This document shows positions 41,780 through 51,726 of a stretch of 64,000 bases of DNA, piece by piece. The stretch is taken from positions 168,809 to 232,808 of the forward strand of contig NZ_LMUE01000003.1 in the NCBI RefSeq assembly GCF_009766065.1. The letters are read 5' to 3'. The DNA comes from Dyella sp. S184 (GTDB taxonomy: Bacteria; Pseudomonadota; Gammaproteobacteria; Xanthomonadales; Rhodanobacteraceae). Every line of letters begins with the position of its first letter. Within the stretch, counting starts at the first letter, position 1. The translations under genes and the position numbers were made by a program. The notes beneath the pieces are model-generated. The model searched no databases. It was not told the DNA's origin and worked only from the letters and a program-made list of their open reading frames with translations.

Positions 41780-43261
41780 ATGAAACGTCTCGCTGCCAGC
41801 TATCTGCCGCCGATCACGCTCGCCTTCAGGAGCGGCACACCGATGCATCAACAGTTGTCCGAGTGGTTTCGGCGGGCCATCGTCGATGGCCAGTTACAGC
41901 CGGGACAACGCTTGCCATCGAGCAGAAGCCTCGCCGACGAACTGAAGATTTCCCGCGTCCCGGTCATGAGCGCTTACGAACAACTGTATGCCGAGGGCTA
42001 TCTGGAGACCTTCGTGGGCGCCGGCACCTGCGTTGCCAGATCGATACCGGGAAGGACTCCGAAACCCTCGGGCACAGGGCCTTTCGACGTCACACTGCCA
42101 TCTATTGAAAACCATGCACCGCGCAGGATTTCCCGACGCGCCGGGTTGATCCAGGTCCCACCACAAACATGGCTGAACAACCTGGGGGCGTTTCGAATCG
42201 GCGTGCCGGCGCTGGACCAGTTTCCCGCCAGTGTGTGGTCGAAGCTGGTGAACCGGCATTCGCGGAAGCTGCCGATCGAGTTGATGGCCTACGGCGACCC
42301 GATGGGGTACCTGCCACTTCGCGTAGCCATCGCGGAATACCTGAGCACAGTTCGGGCCGTCCGGTGCGACGCGTCGCAGATCCTGGTGACGACTGGATCC
42401 CAGCAGGCCTTGCAGATGTGCGCACACGTCCTGCTGGACGCCAATGATCGCGCATGGGTGGAAGAGCCCGGCTACCCCGGCGCACGCCATGCGCTGGTGA
42501 GGGCCGGTGTTCGCCTCGTTCCGGTGCCGGTCGACCAGGAGGGCATGGATGTCGCGCAAGGAATCCGCCGGGGCCGCGGCGCCCGCGTCGTCTACATCAC
42601 GCCTTCGCACCAGTTTCCGCTCGGCGTGACGATGAGTGCGGCACGGCGGATGCAGCTGCTGAACTGGGCGACGCGCAACGGTGCCTGGATCATCGAGGAT
42701 GACTACGACAGTGAGTACCGCTCCGGTGGTCGTCCGATCGCTTCGTTGCAGGGATTGGACATAGGCGAGCGGGTTATCTACGTGGGAACCTTCAGCAAAG
42801 TCATGTTTCCCGCCCTGCGCCTTGGCTACATGGTGGTGCCCAAGGATCTGTTGCCTGTGTTCTTCGACGCACGCGATGCCGCCGACACTTTTTCTTCCAC
42901 GCTTTACCAGATGGTCATGACCGACTTCATCCGCGAGGGACATTTCGCACGGCACATCAAGAGAATGCGCACGCTCTACATGGAGCGGCGAACAGCATTG
43001 ATGGAAGCCATTCACAAGCAATTGAGGGACAAGCTCGAAGTGATTGGCACCGAAGCCGGGATGCATCTGGTCGCACTGCTGCCGCCCGGTATCGACGATG
43101 TAGCGGTGTCGATCAAGGCAGCCAGCAAGGGTGTCTCGGCCAGGCCGTTGTCCCCCTGCTATGTGAATCCACCTGCCAGGGGCGGTCTTATCCTTGGCTA
43201 CGGTGGCGCCGATGTGGCTGAAATCCTCGATGGCGTACGCAAGCTCAAGCAGTGCATTTGA
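41780..43261 (+). CDS. MocR-family regulator (GntR HTH plus aminotransferase domain)
   Basis: A 493-residue transcription factor. Residues ~20-90 are a GntR winged helix (TPMHQQLSEWFRRAIVDGQLQPGQRLPSSRSLADELKISR), and the remainder is a fold-type I aminotransferase domain that binds PLP. The cofactor lysine lies in YVGTFSKVMFPALRLGY, with VTTGSQQALQM, EPGYPG and EDDYDSEYR also present. Relatives include PdxR and GabR. It is divergent from an outer-membrane protein gene, with repeated AGCCACTT boxes between. No PLP or amino-acid gene adjoins, so the target pathway is open. Confidence 0.92.
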   Translation: MKRLAASYLPPITLAFRSGTPMHQQLSEWFRRAIVDGQLQPGQRLPSSRSLADELKISRVPVMSAYEQLYAEGYLETFVGAGTCVARSIPGRTPKPSGTGPFDVTLPSIENHAPRRISRRAGLIQVPPQTWLNNLGAFRIGVPALDQFPASVWSKLVNRHSRKLPIELMAYGDPMGYLPLRVAIAEYLSTVRAVRCDASQILVTTGSQQALQMCAHVLLDANDRAWVEEPGYPGARHALVRAGVRLVPVPVDQEGMDVAQGIRRGRGARVVYITPSHQFPLGVTMSAARRMQLLNWATRNGAWIIEDDYDSEYRSGGRPIASLQGLDIGERVIYVGTFSKVMFPALRLGYMVVPKDLLPVFFDARDAADTFSSTLYQMVMTDFIREGHFARHIKRMRTLYMERRTALMEAIHKQLRDKLEVIGTEAGMHLVALLPPGIDDVAVSIKAASKGVSARPLSPCYVNPPARGGLILGYGGADVAEILDGVRKLKQCI

Positions 43262-43319
43262 AGTTTGAAAGCGCCCATCTGCTGAGCTACGCGTAAGGCC
43301 AAAGGCGCTGATTCGAGGT

Positions 43320-44045
43320 TCACCACGCATGCTCGGGGTAATAGCGCTGCATCATGCGGGCGACGTAGGCAACGAGATTCGGTCGAGCCTCCGCTGCCTG
43401 ACGAAGGGGCGTATCAAAGAATGGTGTAAGCACACCAGCGAGTACGCCGAATGCCGTGGCATCTACGCCACTTGGCGCCTCACCCATGAAGCAAACCTTG
43501 TCATCCAGCCGCTGCGATAGCGCGTCGATCGAACGAGTCCCCAGCTCGGCGATACGCGCAGGCGTGTGCCGGCCCAGCCCCTGCGCATGCAGCTCGACCG
43601 CCTTGCGTGCCTGCAGATCCTGACGCAGCTTCGGGCGATCTGCTTCCGGCGCGCTGTCGGCGAAATGCGCCGGACCCTTGGCGAAATTCTCCGGGTCGAT
43701 CCAGCGGAACCAGACCATCGCGAAGTAGAGATGGTCCTCGAGCAGGCGCTCGATCGCCCAGGATTCCGCACGCTGGCGCGCGTCCAGTCCCTCGTCCAGA
43801 TCCACTCCGTACTTGCGCTCGATATGCGCGCGGATGAAGGTGGAATCGCTCACCACCTCGTCGTGGTCATTGATGAAGGGCAGCTTGCCATTCGGTGCCT
43901 GCGGCGGAATGGTCGATGCCCTGTCATAGGCCAGACCAGCCATCTTCAGCTGCACTTCGGTCTTGATCACGAACGGACTCGTGTCAGGCAACCCGAAACC
44001 GGCGCGGGAGGCGTAAAGGGTGAGGCTCGATGACGACATGCTCAT
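43320..44045 (-). CDS. Glutathione S-transferase family protein
   Basis: A 241-residue GST-fold protein. The N-terminal thioredoxin-like part carries SPFVIKTEVQLKMAGLAYDR and GKLPFINDHDEVVSDSTFIRAHIE (the cis-Pro and Glu/Asp-Ser glutathione site); the C-terminal helical domain includes VDATAFGVLAGVLTPF. It resembles the metaxin-like/Tom37 group of GSTs. It lies downstream of a serine hydrolase on the same strand (129 bases). A decayed copy of its 3' end is present at 34724-34886. Confidence 0.9.
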   Translation of the reverse strand: MSMSSSSLTLYASRAGFGLPDTSPFVIKTEVQLKMAGLAYDRASTIPPQAPNGKLPFINDHDEVVSDSTFIRAHIERKYGVDLDEGLDARQRAESWAIERLLEDHLYFAMVWFRWIDPENFAKGPAHFADSAPEADRPKLRQDLQARKAVELHAQGLGRHTPARIAELGTRSIDALSQRLDDKVCFMGEAPSGVDATAFGVLAGVLTPFFDTPLRQAAEARPNLVAYVARMMQRYYPEHAW

Positions 44046-44174
44046 GCTCGGCGGCGGAAGATGGGCATAGCGTGGCGCGGGGCTGCTGACAGCATCGTGT
44101 CAGCAGTGGTAGCGCCATGTGCTCCATGATCCGGAGCTTCATTACAAGCCACGACCGACCCATGATCACGGCAA

Positions 44175-45569
44175 TTACGACTGCGGTGCACGATGCAGCG
44201 CGTTGATCACCCCAGCGACGAGGTCGCCGATGCCGGTGCCACCATGGAGGCTGATACCGAGGCGCGCTATCACCAGATGTTCCGACGGCACGATGACGAT
44301 GTACTGGCCGAAGGCACCGCGGGCGTAGAACATGTCTTTTGGCGCCTGCGGGATACCCCAGGGCGCATCCCACACCGGCACGCTGCCCTCGTTCACCAGA
44401 TTGGTCCAGAAGCCCGCGCCATAGCCGGTCTTGAGGGTTTGCGAGTGGCTGTAGGCCACCCACCCTTCGGGAAGGATACGACGTCCGTTGACCATGCCAT
44501 CATCGAGATAGAGCTGTCCGAATCGCGCAAAGTCCCGCGCCGAGGCATAGACATGGCTGGAGCCGACCGGCGTGCCGGCAAGATCGGTTTCGAAGACGGC
44601 ATGGCGCATGCCAAGTGGCGCAAACAGCTGCTCGCGCACGAAGCGCTCGGCATCCACGGCGCCGCCATCACCCACCGCGTTGACCGCGATGCGCGCGAGC
44701 AGTACATAGCCGAGGTTGCTATAGGCCCAGACGGTGCCCGGCGGATGATCCAGTGGCACCGTCGCCGCATAGCGAGCCATGTCGTTCTCCAGGAAAAACA
44801 TGCGCGCCATGGGATTGACCGGGCCATCGGTTTCATCGAATGGCAGGCCGCTATCCATGCGCAGCAGCTGGTCGATGGTGATGGCGTGATGCGGGTACTG
44901 CGGCGAGGCCCACGCGGCAATCGGCGCGACCTGATCCACACGCAGCTTGCCCTGTTTCACAAGAATGCCGATCAACGCACTGGTGATCGACTTCGATACC
45001 GAATGACCCCAGATGGGTGTATCGGGTCCGTAGCCAGGCGCATAACGCTCCGCAATCAGCTTGCCATCGTGCAGTACGACAATGGCTTTGGTCAGTCGTG
45101 GCTGTGACGGGTCGGGTTCGGCAAAGGCGTGATCGAGCGCCTGGCGCAATGCCGGGTCGGCAAGCTCCACCACGCCGGATTCGGCGTACGCACTGGTGAT
45201 GGGGTCGGCCTTGAAACCCTCGGCCTCGGGCAGCCCGGCATCGCCGTGAACCAGCACGCATCCCAGGCCCTCACGATAGACCGCACGGGCGCCAAAGGCA
45301 CCCAACACGCTGGCTCGCACCTCATGCTTCTCGCGATCCACGTGGTAGTGAAGTGCCCAGCCGATGCTGCGCATGTTGGGCAACTGCTCTTCCGCAAACA
45401 GGCGGTCAGGATCCACCTGCGACAGGAAGGCTGCGTCACACAGCGAACGGCTCACCGAGTTGGTGGCGATGGTGAGTGGTTCACCAGCGAATATCTTGAT
45501 GAGAACCGCTGCGATCAGCGTGATGACTAGCAGCGTTCCAGCGGTGATCTTGAGCGTACGAGCCAGCAT
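44175..45569 (-). CDS. Serine hydrolase, class C beta-lactamase-like, membrane-anchored (copy 2)
   Basis: A 464-residue paralogue of the hydrolase at 33098-34486, on the other strand. Same layout: N-terminal membrane helix (AGTLLVITLIAAVLIKIF), a Cys-containing region (SRSLCDAAFLSQ), then the esterase fold with GHSVSKSITSALIGI (catalytic Ser190, Lys193), YSNLGYVLL (second motif) and QLYLDDGMVNGRRILPEGW. The ATG at 45569 starts the membrane helix; an upstream in-frame ATG at 45611 is less likely. Substrate unknown. The GST gene lies directly downstream. Confidence 0.88.
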   Translation of the reverse strand: MLARTLKITAGTLLVITLIAAVLIKIFAGEPLTIATNSVSRSLCDAAFLSQVDPDRLFAEEQLPNMRSIGWALHYHVDREKHEVRASVLGAFGARAVYREGLGCVLVHGDAGLPEAEGFKADPITSAYAESGVVELADPALRQALDHAFAEPDPSQPRLTKAIVVLHDGKLIAERYAPGYGPDTPIWGHSVSKSITSALIGILVKQGKLRVDQVAPIAAWASPQYPHHAITIDQLLRMDSGLPFDETDGPVNPMARMFFLENDMARYAATVPLDHPPGTVWAYSNLGYVLLARIAVNAVGDGGAVDAERFVREQLFAPLGMRHAVFETDLAGTPVGSSHVYASARDFARFGQLYLDDGMVNGRRILPEGWVAYSHSQTLKTGYGAGFWTNLVNEGSVPVWDAPWGIPQAPKDMFYARGAFGQYIVIVPSEHLVIARLGISLHGGTGIGDLVAGVINALHRAPQS

Positions 45570-45857
45570 GCTGATCTTTCCGTGTAAGGTTGTTGCGCCA
45601 AAGTCCCGCACCCTTGCGCCCCGTTACACACTTGGGCATAGAGGCGGCGTGGTGATCGCTGCATTGCCTGGGCTGAGTCAGCAACCCGCGTATCTTCAGG
45701 CAATTATCGTAACGGCAAAGTGTGTCTTGTCGCCTGGTTTCCAGAAAAACCCATCGCAACAGTAAAACGTTAAGCAAGGTTCTCGAACGGATGTCGATTT
45801 CCTTCGACTTCGTTCGTCGTTGGGAAAGCCCTCCTTCTCCAGCCAAGGCGATCCACG

Positions 45858-46517
45858 ATGACATTGAAGCTCTATGCCCACCCCTTTTCCTCCTACTGCC
45901 AGAAGGCCCTGGTTGCGCTGTATGAGAACGGCACACCGTTCGAATGGCGCCTGCTTTCGCAAGATAACCCACAGCTATTCGAGGAATTCGCGGCGCTATG
46001 GCCACTGAAGCGTTTTCCCGTGCTGGTGGACGGCGACCGGACGGTCATCGAGACGAGCGTCATCATCGAGTACCTCGGTCTGTACCATCCGGGACCGGTA
46101 TCACTGCTGCCCGCAGATGCCCGCGCCGCGCTCGAGGTGCGCAGCATGGACCGCTTCTTCGACAACTATATCTCCACGCCTCAGCAGAAAATCGTAGCCG
46201 ACAGCCTGCGGCCGGAAGCAGAGCGTGACGCACGCGGTGTCGCCGACGCGCGCGCGATGCTCGATATCGCTTACGGCTGGCTCGACAAGCACATGGCCGA
46301 TCGTGAATGGGCGGCTGGCGACAGTTTCAGCCTCGCCGATTGCGGTGCTGCGCCGTTCCTGTTCTATGCCGACTGGACGCATCGCATCGGTACATCGTTC
46401 GCAAACGTGATTGCTTACCGCAAACGGCTGCTGGCACGCCCGTCGTTTGCCCGCGCCGTCGATGAGGCACGCCCCTACCGCCCGTTGTTCCCGCTCGGCG
46501 CGCCCGCTCGTGATTGA
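45858..46517 (+). CDS. Glutathione S-transferase
   Basis: A 219-residue GST. The thioredoxin-like half has LYAHPFSSYCQKALVALYENGTPFEW with a Ser/Cys near the active site, KRFPVLVDGDRTVIETSVIIEYLGL (cis-Pro and Glu-Thr-Ser binding glutathione), and a helical C-terminal domain with AGDSFSLADCGAAPFLFYAD. It conjugates glutathione to electrophiles or acts as a peroxidase; the substrate is unknown. The DUF899 gene follows 39 bases later on the same strand, so a two-gene operon is likely. Confidence 0.93.
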   Translation: MTLKLYAHPFSSYCQKALVALYENGTPFEWRLLSQDNPQLFEEFAALWPLKRFPVLVDGDRTVIETSVIIEYLGLYHPGPVSLLPADARAALEVRSMDRFFDNYISTPQQKIVADSLRPEAERDARGVADARAMLDIAYGWLDKHMADREWAAGDSFSLADCGAAPFLFYADWTHRIGTSFANVIAYRKRLLARPSFARAVDEARPYRPLFPLGAPARD

Positions 46518-46556
46518 ATCGCCGCGATTGATACCTGCCCTAACAGGAGACTGACC

Positions 46557-47267
46557 ATGGCCCACACCCCAACCCTCGTCCCCGCCGCCGAGCTGGCGAA
46601 GCTCAACCTCATGATCTTCCCCAACGAAAGCGCAGACTACCGCCGCGCACGCAATGCGCTGTTCGTCGAGGAGATCGAGCTACGTCGGCACATCGAGCGC
46701 GTTGCCGAACAGCGTCGCGCACTGCCGCCGGGTGGCGAAGTGACCGGCGACTACCGCTTCGAAGGCGAAGAAGGTCCTCATGATCTTGCTGGTTTATTCG
46801 GCGACAAGCAGACCTTGGTCGTCTACAGCTACATGTTCGGCCCGCAGCGCGAGCGCCCCTGCCCGATGTGCACGTCACTGCTCAGTGCTTGGGACGGCGA
46901 GGCGCGCGACATCGGGCAGCGCGTTGCACTGGCCGTGGTTGCACGTTCGCCGATCGAGCGCCTCCTCGCATTCAAGAAGGAGCGTGGCTGGCGCGACCTC
47001 AAGCTTTATTCCGATACGAACGGCAATTTCAGCCGCGATTACCACGGCATCGACAAGAACGGCAGCGATGACTCAGCCATCAACGTGTTCACTCGTCGCG
47101 ACGGCACGATTCGCCACTACTGGAGCGGTGAGATGGGTAGCGAAACCGCCGATCCTGGCCAGGACCCGCGCGGCGCACCCGACCTGATGCCGATCTGGAC
47201 CATCCTCGACATGACACCCGAGGGACGCGGCACGGACTGGTACCCGAAACTCAACTACCAGGACTGA
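46557..47267 (+). CDS. DUF899 thioredoxin-fold protein
   Basis: A 236-residue protein of the DUF899 family, thioredoxin-like predicted dithiol-disulfide oxidoreductases. Seen: FVEEIELRRHIERVAEQRRALPPGG, the strand LVVYSYMFGPQRERPCPMCTSLLSAWDG with a C-P-x-C motif, and YHGIDKNGSDDSAINVFTRRDGTIRHYW. Function not established. It has AGGAG upstream and is probably co-transcribed with the preceding GST; the terminator is at 47317. Confidence 0.88.
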   Translation: MAHTPTLVPAAELAKLNLMIFPNESADYRRARNALFVEEIELRRHIERVAEQRRALPPGGEVTGDYRFEGEEGPHDLAGLFGDKQTLVVYSYMFGPQRERPCPMCTSLLSAWDGEARDIGQRVALAVVARSPIERLLAFKKERGWRDLKLYSDTNGNFSRDYHGIDKNGSDDSAINVFTRRDGTIRHYWSGEMGSETADPGQDPRGAPDLMPIWTILDMTPEGRGTDWYPKLNYQD

Positions 47268-47316
47268 CGCCCAAGGCAGGTTGCTACATTCCAAGCATCA
47301 GCTGCTGCATAGCAAG

Positions 47317-47350
47317 CCGGCAAGGGCCCGGTCCCTTTTACCGCCGGTCT
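47317..47350 (+). terminator. Terminator after the DUF899 gene
   Basis: CCGGC (47317-47321) pairs with GCCGG (47343-47347), with AAGGG/CCCTT inside, followed by TCTTTTA. It lies 50 bases after the stop and before kup. Confidence 0.55.
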
Positions 47351-47408
47351 TTTATGCGCTACAAGGGGCGATACCGGGACTGTCACTGAACTTCCATACC
47401 TTGTCCCC

Positions 47409-49316
47409 TTGCTGAACCAGCCGTCGAGCAGGTGCTTCGTGACCCCGGAATCCACGTCCCGTCCATGGAAAAAGCCCGTAGCGCTGGCAGCCAGCGTGGG
47501 CGCACTCGGCGTGGTCTTCGGCGATATCGGCACCAGTCCGCTGTACACGTTCAAGACGGTGCTGGACATGACAGGCGGCAACAACGCACACACCATACTC
47601 GGCGTGATCTCGCTGCTGATCTGGACGCTGATCATCGTCACGTCAGTGAAGTACGCCGGCTTTGCGATGCGTATCGACAACAATGGCGAGGGCGGCATCC
47701 TGGCGTTGATGGCTCTGCTGGGCGTGAAGCGGCAAAAACGCCCGCTGCTCGTTGCGGTAGGCCTGTTCGGTGCCGCGTTGATTTATGGCGACGGCGCGAT
47801 CACCCCGGCCATCTCGGTGCTGTCGGCGCTGGAGGGGCTGAATATCGTGGCGCCGTCGCTGCACCCGTACGTGTTGCCGCTGACAGTCATCATCCTGCTG
47901 GCACTGTTTGCGGTGCAGCCCATGGGTACCGCGAAAATCGGACGTGCTTTCGGTCCGATCATGCTCGTGTGGTTCCTGGTCATGGCCGTGCTCGGCCTGT
48001 GGGGCATCACGCGACATCCGGCCATCCTGTGGGCACTGAACCCCTACTACGGACTCGACTATCTGCTGCACAGCGGCGCTGGCGGATTCCTGGTGCTGGG
48101 CGGCGTGTTCCTGTGCGTCACCGGTGCCGAAGCCCTCTACGCGGACATGGGTCACTTCGGCGCCGGCCCGATCAAGCTGGCGTGGGCCTCCCTGGTCTTT
48201 CCCAGCCTGGTGCTGAACTACGCCGGCCAGGGCGCCATCGTTCTGGCCGGCGTACCGACCGATGGGAATATCTTCTATCGGCTGTGCCCGCCATGGTTGA
48301 CCCTGCCGCTGATCATCCTGTCGACGGTGGCCACCATCATTGCCAGCCAGTCGATCATCACCGGCGCGTTTTCCATGACACGGCAGGCGATCCACCTGGG
48401 CTGGATGCCCCGGCTGAAAATCCTGCAGACCTCTCAGGAGGGTTACGGACAGATCTACGTCGGCGTGGTGAACTGGACCCTGATGCTGGTGACGATCGGC
48501 CTGGCGCTGGGCTTCCGCAAATCCGACAACCTGGCCGGTGCCTACGGCATCGCCGTATCCGCCACCATGCTGATGACCACCGTGCTGCTGTTCATCGCCA
48601 TGCGCGAAATCTGGAAGTGGAACCTGGCCTTGAGCGGCGCCATCGCCAGCGTGTTCTTCGTGGTCGATGCGTCATTCTTCTCGTCGAACATGATGAAGCT
48701 GTTCGACGGTGGCTACGTGCCGTTGATGCTTGCCGCACTGGTCTATCTCGTCATGTATGTGTGGCATCGGGGCATTACCGCCGTCGCGATTCGGCTCGCC
48801 GAAAACCCGGTGCCGATCGATGCGTTCATCGCGGACATCACCGAGACCAAGGTTGCGCGCGTGCCCGGTACGGCCGTGTTCCTCACGCGCGCCAAGGCCA
48901 ACACGCCGCCGGTGATGCTGTGGTATGTGAAGCATAGCCATGCCCTGCACGAACGCGTGCTGGCGGTGACACTGGATATCGCATCCACCCCCTACGTCGC
49001 GGTCAAGGACCGTCTGACCATCGCCGAGGTGGCGCCCAACTTCTGGTCTATCACCGCAAGCTACGGCTTCATGCAAAAGCCCGACTTGCCAGCCCTGATG
49101 TCGCTGATCGCCACGCATGGCTGTCCGATCGAAACACACGAACTCAGCTATTTCATCGGCATGGAAGAAATCGTGCCACGCAAGGACGGTCGCGGCCTGC
49201 CGCGCTGGATCGAAGCGCTGTTCAGCGTGCTGCTGCGCAATAGCGTGCGCGTTACCGATTACCTGCACGTGCCCGCGGACCATGTTGTCGACATAGGCAG
49301 ACAGGTGTCCATCTAG
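47409..49316 (+). CDS. kup: Kup low-affinity potassium uptake transporter
   Basis: A 635-residue KUP-family protein that imports K+ with protons across the inner membrane. The family's first helix and selectivity stretch is GALGVVFGDIGTSPLYTFKTV; GEGGILALMAL, GDGAITPAISVLSALEG and ITGAFSMTRQAIHLGW are equally characteristic. About twelve helices are followed by a cytoplasmic C-terminal domain (~120 residues). The length matches the norm. The start is uncertain: TTG at 47409 or, with a better ribosome site, GTG at 47439. It stands alone. Confidence 0.97.
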   Translation: MLNQPSSRCFVTPESTSRPWKKPVALAASVGALGVVFGDIGTSPLYTFKTVLDMTGGNNAHTILGVISLLIWTLIIVTSVKYAGFAMRIDNNGEGGILALMALLGVKRQKRPLLVAVGLFGAALIYGDGAITPAISVLSALEGLNIVAPSLHPYVLPLTVIILLALFAVQPMGTAKIGRAFGPIMLVWFLVMAVLGLWGITRHPAILWALNPYYGLDYLLHSGAGGFLVLGGVFLCVTGAEALYADMGHFGAGPIKLAWASLVFPSLVLNYAGQGAIVLAGVPTDGNIFYRLCPPWLTLPLIILSTVATIIASQSIITGAFSMTRQAIHLGWMPRLKILQTSQEGYGQIYVGVVNWTLMLVTIGLALGFRKSDNLAGAYGIAVSATMLMTTVLLFIAMREIWKWNLALSGAIASVFFVVDASFFSSNMMKLFDGGYVPLMLAALVYLVMYVWHRGITAVAIRLAENPVPIDAFIADITETKVARVPGTAVFLTRAKANTPPVMLWYVKHSHALHERVLAVTLDIASTPYVAVKDRLTIAEVAPNFWSITASYGFMQKPDLPALMSLIATHGCPIETHELSYFIGMEEIVPRKDGRGLPRWIEALFSVLLRNSVRVTDYLHVPADHVVDIGRQVSI

Positions 49317-49351
49317 CAGGATCCGAACGGGCTGAAACCACGTCAACGGCC

Positions 49352-49711
49352 TCATGCAGGCTCGGGGTGTGTTTCCATCTGACGCACTTCGCAGGTGATG
49401 TCCCATTCGTCGCCATGAACCTTGAGGAAGCGCGTGGTCCAGTGGATCGCCTCTTCCATCGACTTGGTCTCCATCACCGCGTAACCGCCGATCACTTCCT
49501 TCGCCTCGGTGAACGGGCCGTCGACCACACTGATCTTGCCGTGGGAAAGCCGTACACGAACGCCTTCCGATGTCGGCCTGAGTCCGGCCGTATCAAGCAT
49601 GACCCCGGCTTTGGTCACTTCTTCCAGCAGCTTGCCCATATCGCTCATCAGCTTCTCGCTGGGCCGCAGCCCGCTGTTCTCGTTGATCCTGATCATGGAA
49701 AGGAATCGCAT
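49352..49711 (-). CDS. YciI-family (DGPF domain) protein
   Basis: A 119-residue protein of the YciI/DGPF family: MRFLSMIRINENSG, LLEEVTKAGVMLDTAGLRPTSEG, then VVDGPFTEAKEVIGGYAVMETKSMEEAIHWTTRFL. Such proteins are ferredoxin-like dimers, sometimes linked to ECF sigma factors, with unknown activity. The ATG at 49711 has AGGAG at good spacing; an ATG two codons earlier (49717) is too close to it, and a far upstream start at 49837 adds an unrelated stretch. It converges with kup. Confidence 0.88.
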   Translation of the reverse strand: MRFLSMIRINENSGLRPSEKLMSDMGKLLEEVTKAGVMLDTAGLRPTSEGVRVRLSHGKISVVDGPFTEAKEVIGGYAVMETKSMEEAIHWTTRFLKVHGDEWDITCEVRQMETHPEPA

Positions 49712-50142
49712 GGTCATGCTCCTGTCGTTGGCTGTTCGGGCCGGATACCGGGCGATTGCGCATCCTGTAAACCCCACGGCTATGCATGCAACGAATGGGA
49801 GAGGATCGGATCGACATGCCCTGCGGAATTTCTGCATCTATTTCTGTCCGCGAAGCGGACTCATGCACATACGTTCGTCAGGCAGAAGCATCCCTGATCT
49901 GAAGTCGCAACTGTACCTTTGCAAATCTTTGCCTCGTTTCAGCGGCCCAGGACTGAACGCGACCCAACGTGTAGCTCCGCGCTGACAACCGATTCATCCC
50001 ACCCGCGTTAGATTGCACATCCCCGCCAAGATAGATCGCCGGACTGTCATGTCCGTGAAATATTTCCGCGCTTTTCGCGATGTGTCATGGCCATTTGTAT
50101 CGCTGTTGCAATCACCGCGGTTGCCCCACCGTGAAAACGCTC
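49712..50142. other. Intergenic region, nothing recognised
   Basis: A 431-base gap between the YciI-type gene and the glycosyltransferase. A small hairpin GTCCGC-GAA-GCGGAC (49846-49860) is present. Two or three short frames cross it, none with start signals or a known family. Confidence 0.4.
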
Positions 50143-51678
50143 ATGACCATCGAAGACCAGCAAGCCGGCACCATCGGGAAATGGTCGACGGGCGACATCG
50201 CGTGGGTGCTGTCCATTTTGTTGATCGCCTTGACCGCGCGCCTGCTCCATATCGAAAGCCAGCCGTTCTGGCTCGATGAGGCACTGACCTACCAGCGCAT
50301 TCATCTTGGCATCGACGGGCTGATCGCCGACAGCTTCAGCAACCGGCACATGCCGAGTTATTTCCTGATGCTGCAACTGTTCTCGCAGTTCGACTCGGCC
50401 GACGCGTGGCTGCGGATACCGTCAGCGCTGTTCGGTGCCATGTCGGCCAGCATGGTGTTCGTCATTGCGCGACGCATCGGCGGCCGCAGTGCCGCCATCG
50501 TCGCCGGACTGCTGATGGCGTTGTCGCCGCTGCAGGTGCAATACGGCCAGGAAGCGCGCTCGTATACGCTCGTGACCTTGCTGATCACCGTCGCACTCTG
50601 GGGCCTGGTCCGCTTGGCGCAAAATCCAGTACGTGCGTCGCTGGGCATTCGCCATCCCGAGTTTGATTGGCGCGGCTGGGTGGCTTATGTGTTTGGCACG
50701 ATCGGCGCGCTGGATGTGCTCAGCGATGCGGCACCTTGGCTGATCGCTGCCAACCTCTCGCTGTTTCTGATCTGGCGCAACCTGCGTCTGGAACAGCCGC
50801 ATGAGCAACACGCCGGCTTCCGGCGCAGCTGGTTGCTGAGCGTGGCAATCATCCTTGTGTGCTGCGTGCCCTTTTACGGCGCGATCCTGGCGGCCAGCGA
50901 TGGCCAGATGCTGCAGAAGTTCGACTGGGTCCCGCCCTTGAGCTGGCGCAATCTTCGGGTCGCCGCCAAGAGCGCCTATCTGATGCGCATTGCCGCCGTG
51001 GTGCGTTTCAGCGTACTGCCCACGGCCGTACCGCTGCTCGGGTTGCTGGTGGCGGTGCTGGGTGGCATCGGGCTGTTCCGTATGCGCGGACGATTGGAAG
51101 GCCGCGTCCTGCTGCTGGGCTTCGCGGCGCTACCGCTATTGCTGCTGGCCATCTCGCTGGTCAAGTCCATGGTGCTGCCGCGCTATATCCTATGGAGCGC
51201 CGCACCGTTTTTCATCCTGGCCGGGATGGGCGCCGCCGCCCTGCCGCGTCGCCTTGTGCCTGTCGCAGCTACAGCGCTGTTGCTGCTGTGCGCGATCAAT
51301 CTTGCACCGGTCTACCGGATCGAAACCAAGCCACGCTGGGATAAGGCTGCTGCCACGCTGGCCGCGAATGTCCGCCCTGGCGATACGGTATTCACCGGCG
51401 ATCCAAACGCGCCCACCATGCTCGCCGTGCTGCAGCCCAGGGACACCTCGCCGATCGGCAACACCGCACTGGTGACACCTCGACTCGACGTGGCACTGGC
51501 ACGCTGGAAACAGGGAGGCCGCGTCTGGGCGGTGAATGGTCGCTCAGCGCTGGGCCAGCGCGAGGAGCTAGACGCGTTCAAGACCCGCATCGCCGCCCTG
51601 GGCGCGCCCGCCCTGGAAATTCCCGAGGGCAAGGAAATCACCATTCTGATGTTCGCTGCACCAAAAAGCGGAACCTAA
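50143..51678 (+). CDS. GT-C glycosyltransferase, PMT/ArnT-like
   Basis: A 511-residue integral membrane glycosyltransferase of the GT39-like GT-C fold, which moves a sugar from a lipid-linked donor on the periplasmic side. The first loop carries the acidic catalytic motif (SQPFWLDEALTYQRIHLG); LSPLQVQYGQEARSYTLVTLL follows. About ten to twelve helices and a short C-terminal periplasmic domain are seen. The ATG at 50143 is chosen since upstream in-frame sequence is not protein-like; a GTG at 50131 is also possible. No polysaccharide cluster is near, so the acceptor is unknown. Confidence 0.87.
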   Translation: MTIEDQQAGTIGKWSTGDIAWVLSILLIALTARLLHIESQPFWLDEALTYQRIHLGIDGLIADSFSNRHMPSYFLMLQLFSQFDSADAWLRIPSALFGAMSASMVFVIARRIGGRSAAIVAGLLMALSPLQVQYGQEARSYTLVTLLITVALWGLVRLAQNPVRASLGIRHPEFDWRGWVAYVFGTIGALDVLSDAAPWLIAANLSLFLIWRNLRLEQPHEQHAGFRRSWLLSVAIILVCCVPFYGAILAASDGQMLQKFDWVPPLSWRNLRVAAKSAYLMRIAAVVRFSVLPTAVPLLGLLVAVLGGIGLFRMRGRLEGRVLLLGFAALPLLLLAISLVKSMVLPRYILWSAAPFFILAGMGAAALPRRLVPVAATALLLLCAINLAPVYRIETKPRWDKAAATLAANVRPGDTVFTGDPNAPTMLAVLQPRDTSPIGNTALVTPRLDVALARWKQGGRVWAVNGRSALGQREELDAFKTRIAALGAPALEIPEGKEITILMFAAPKSGT

Positions 51679-51726
51679 GTACGGTGTAGTTGGTGAAGAG
51701 CGCCGGCTGGTTCTTTGACGCCAGCC

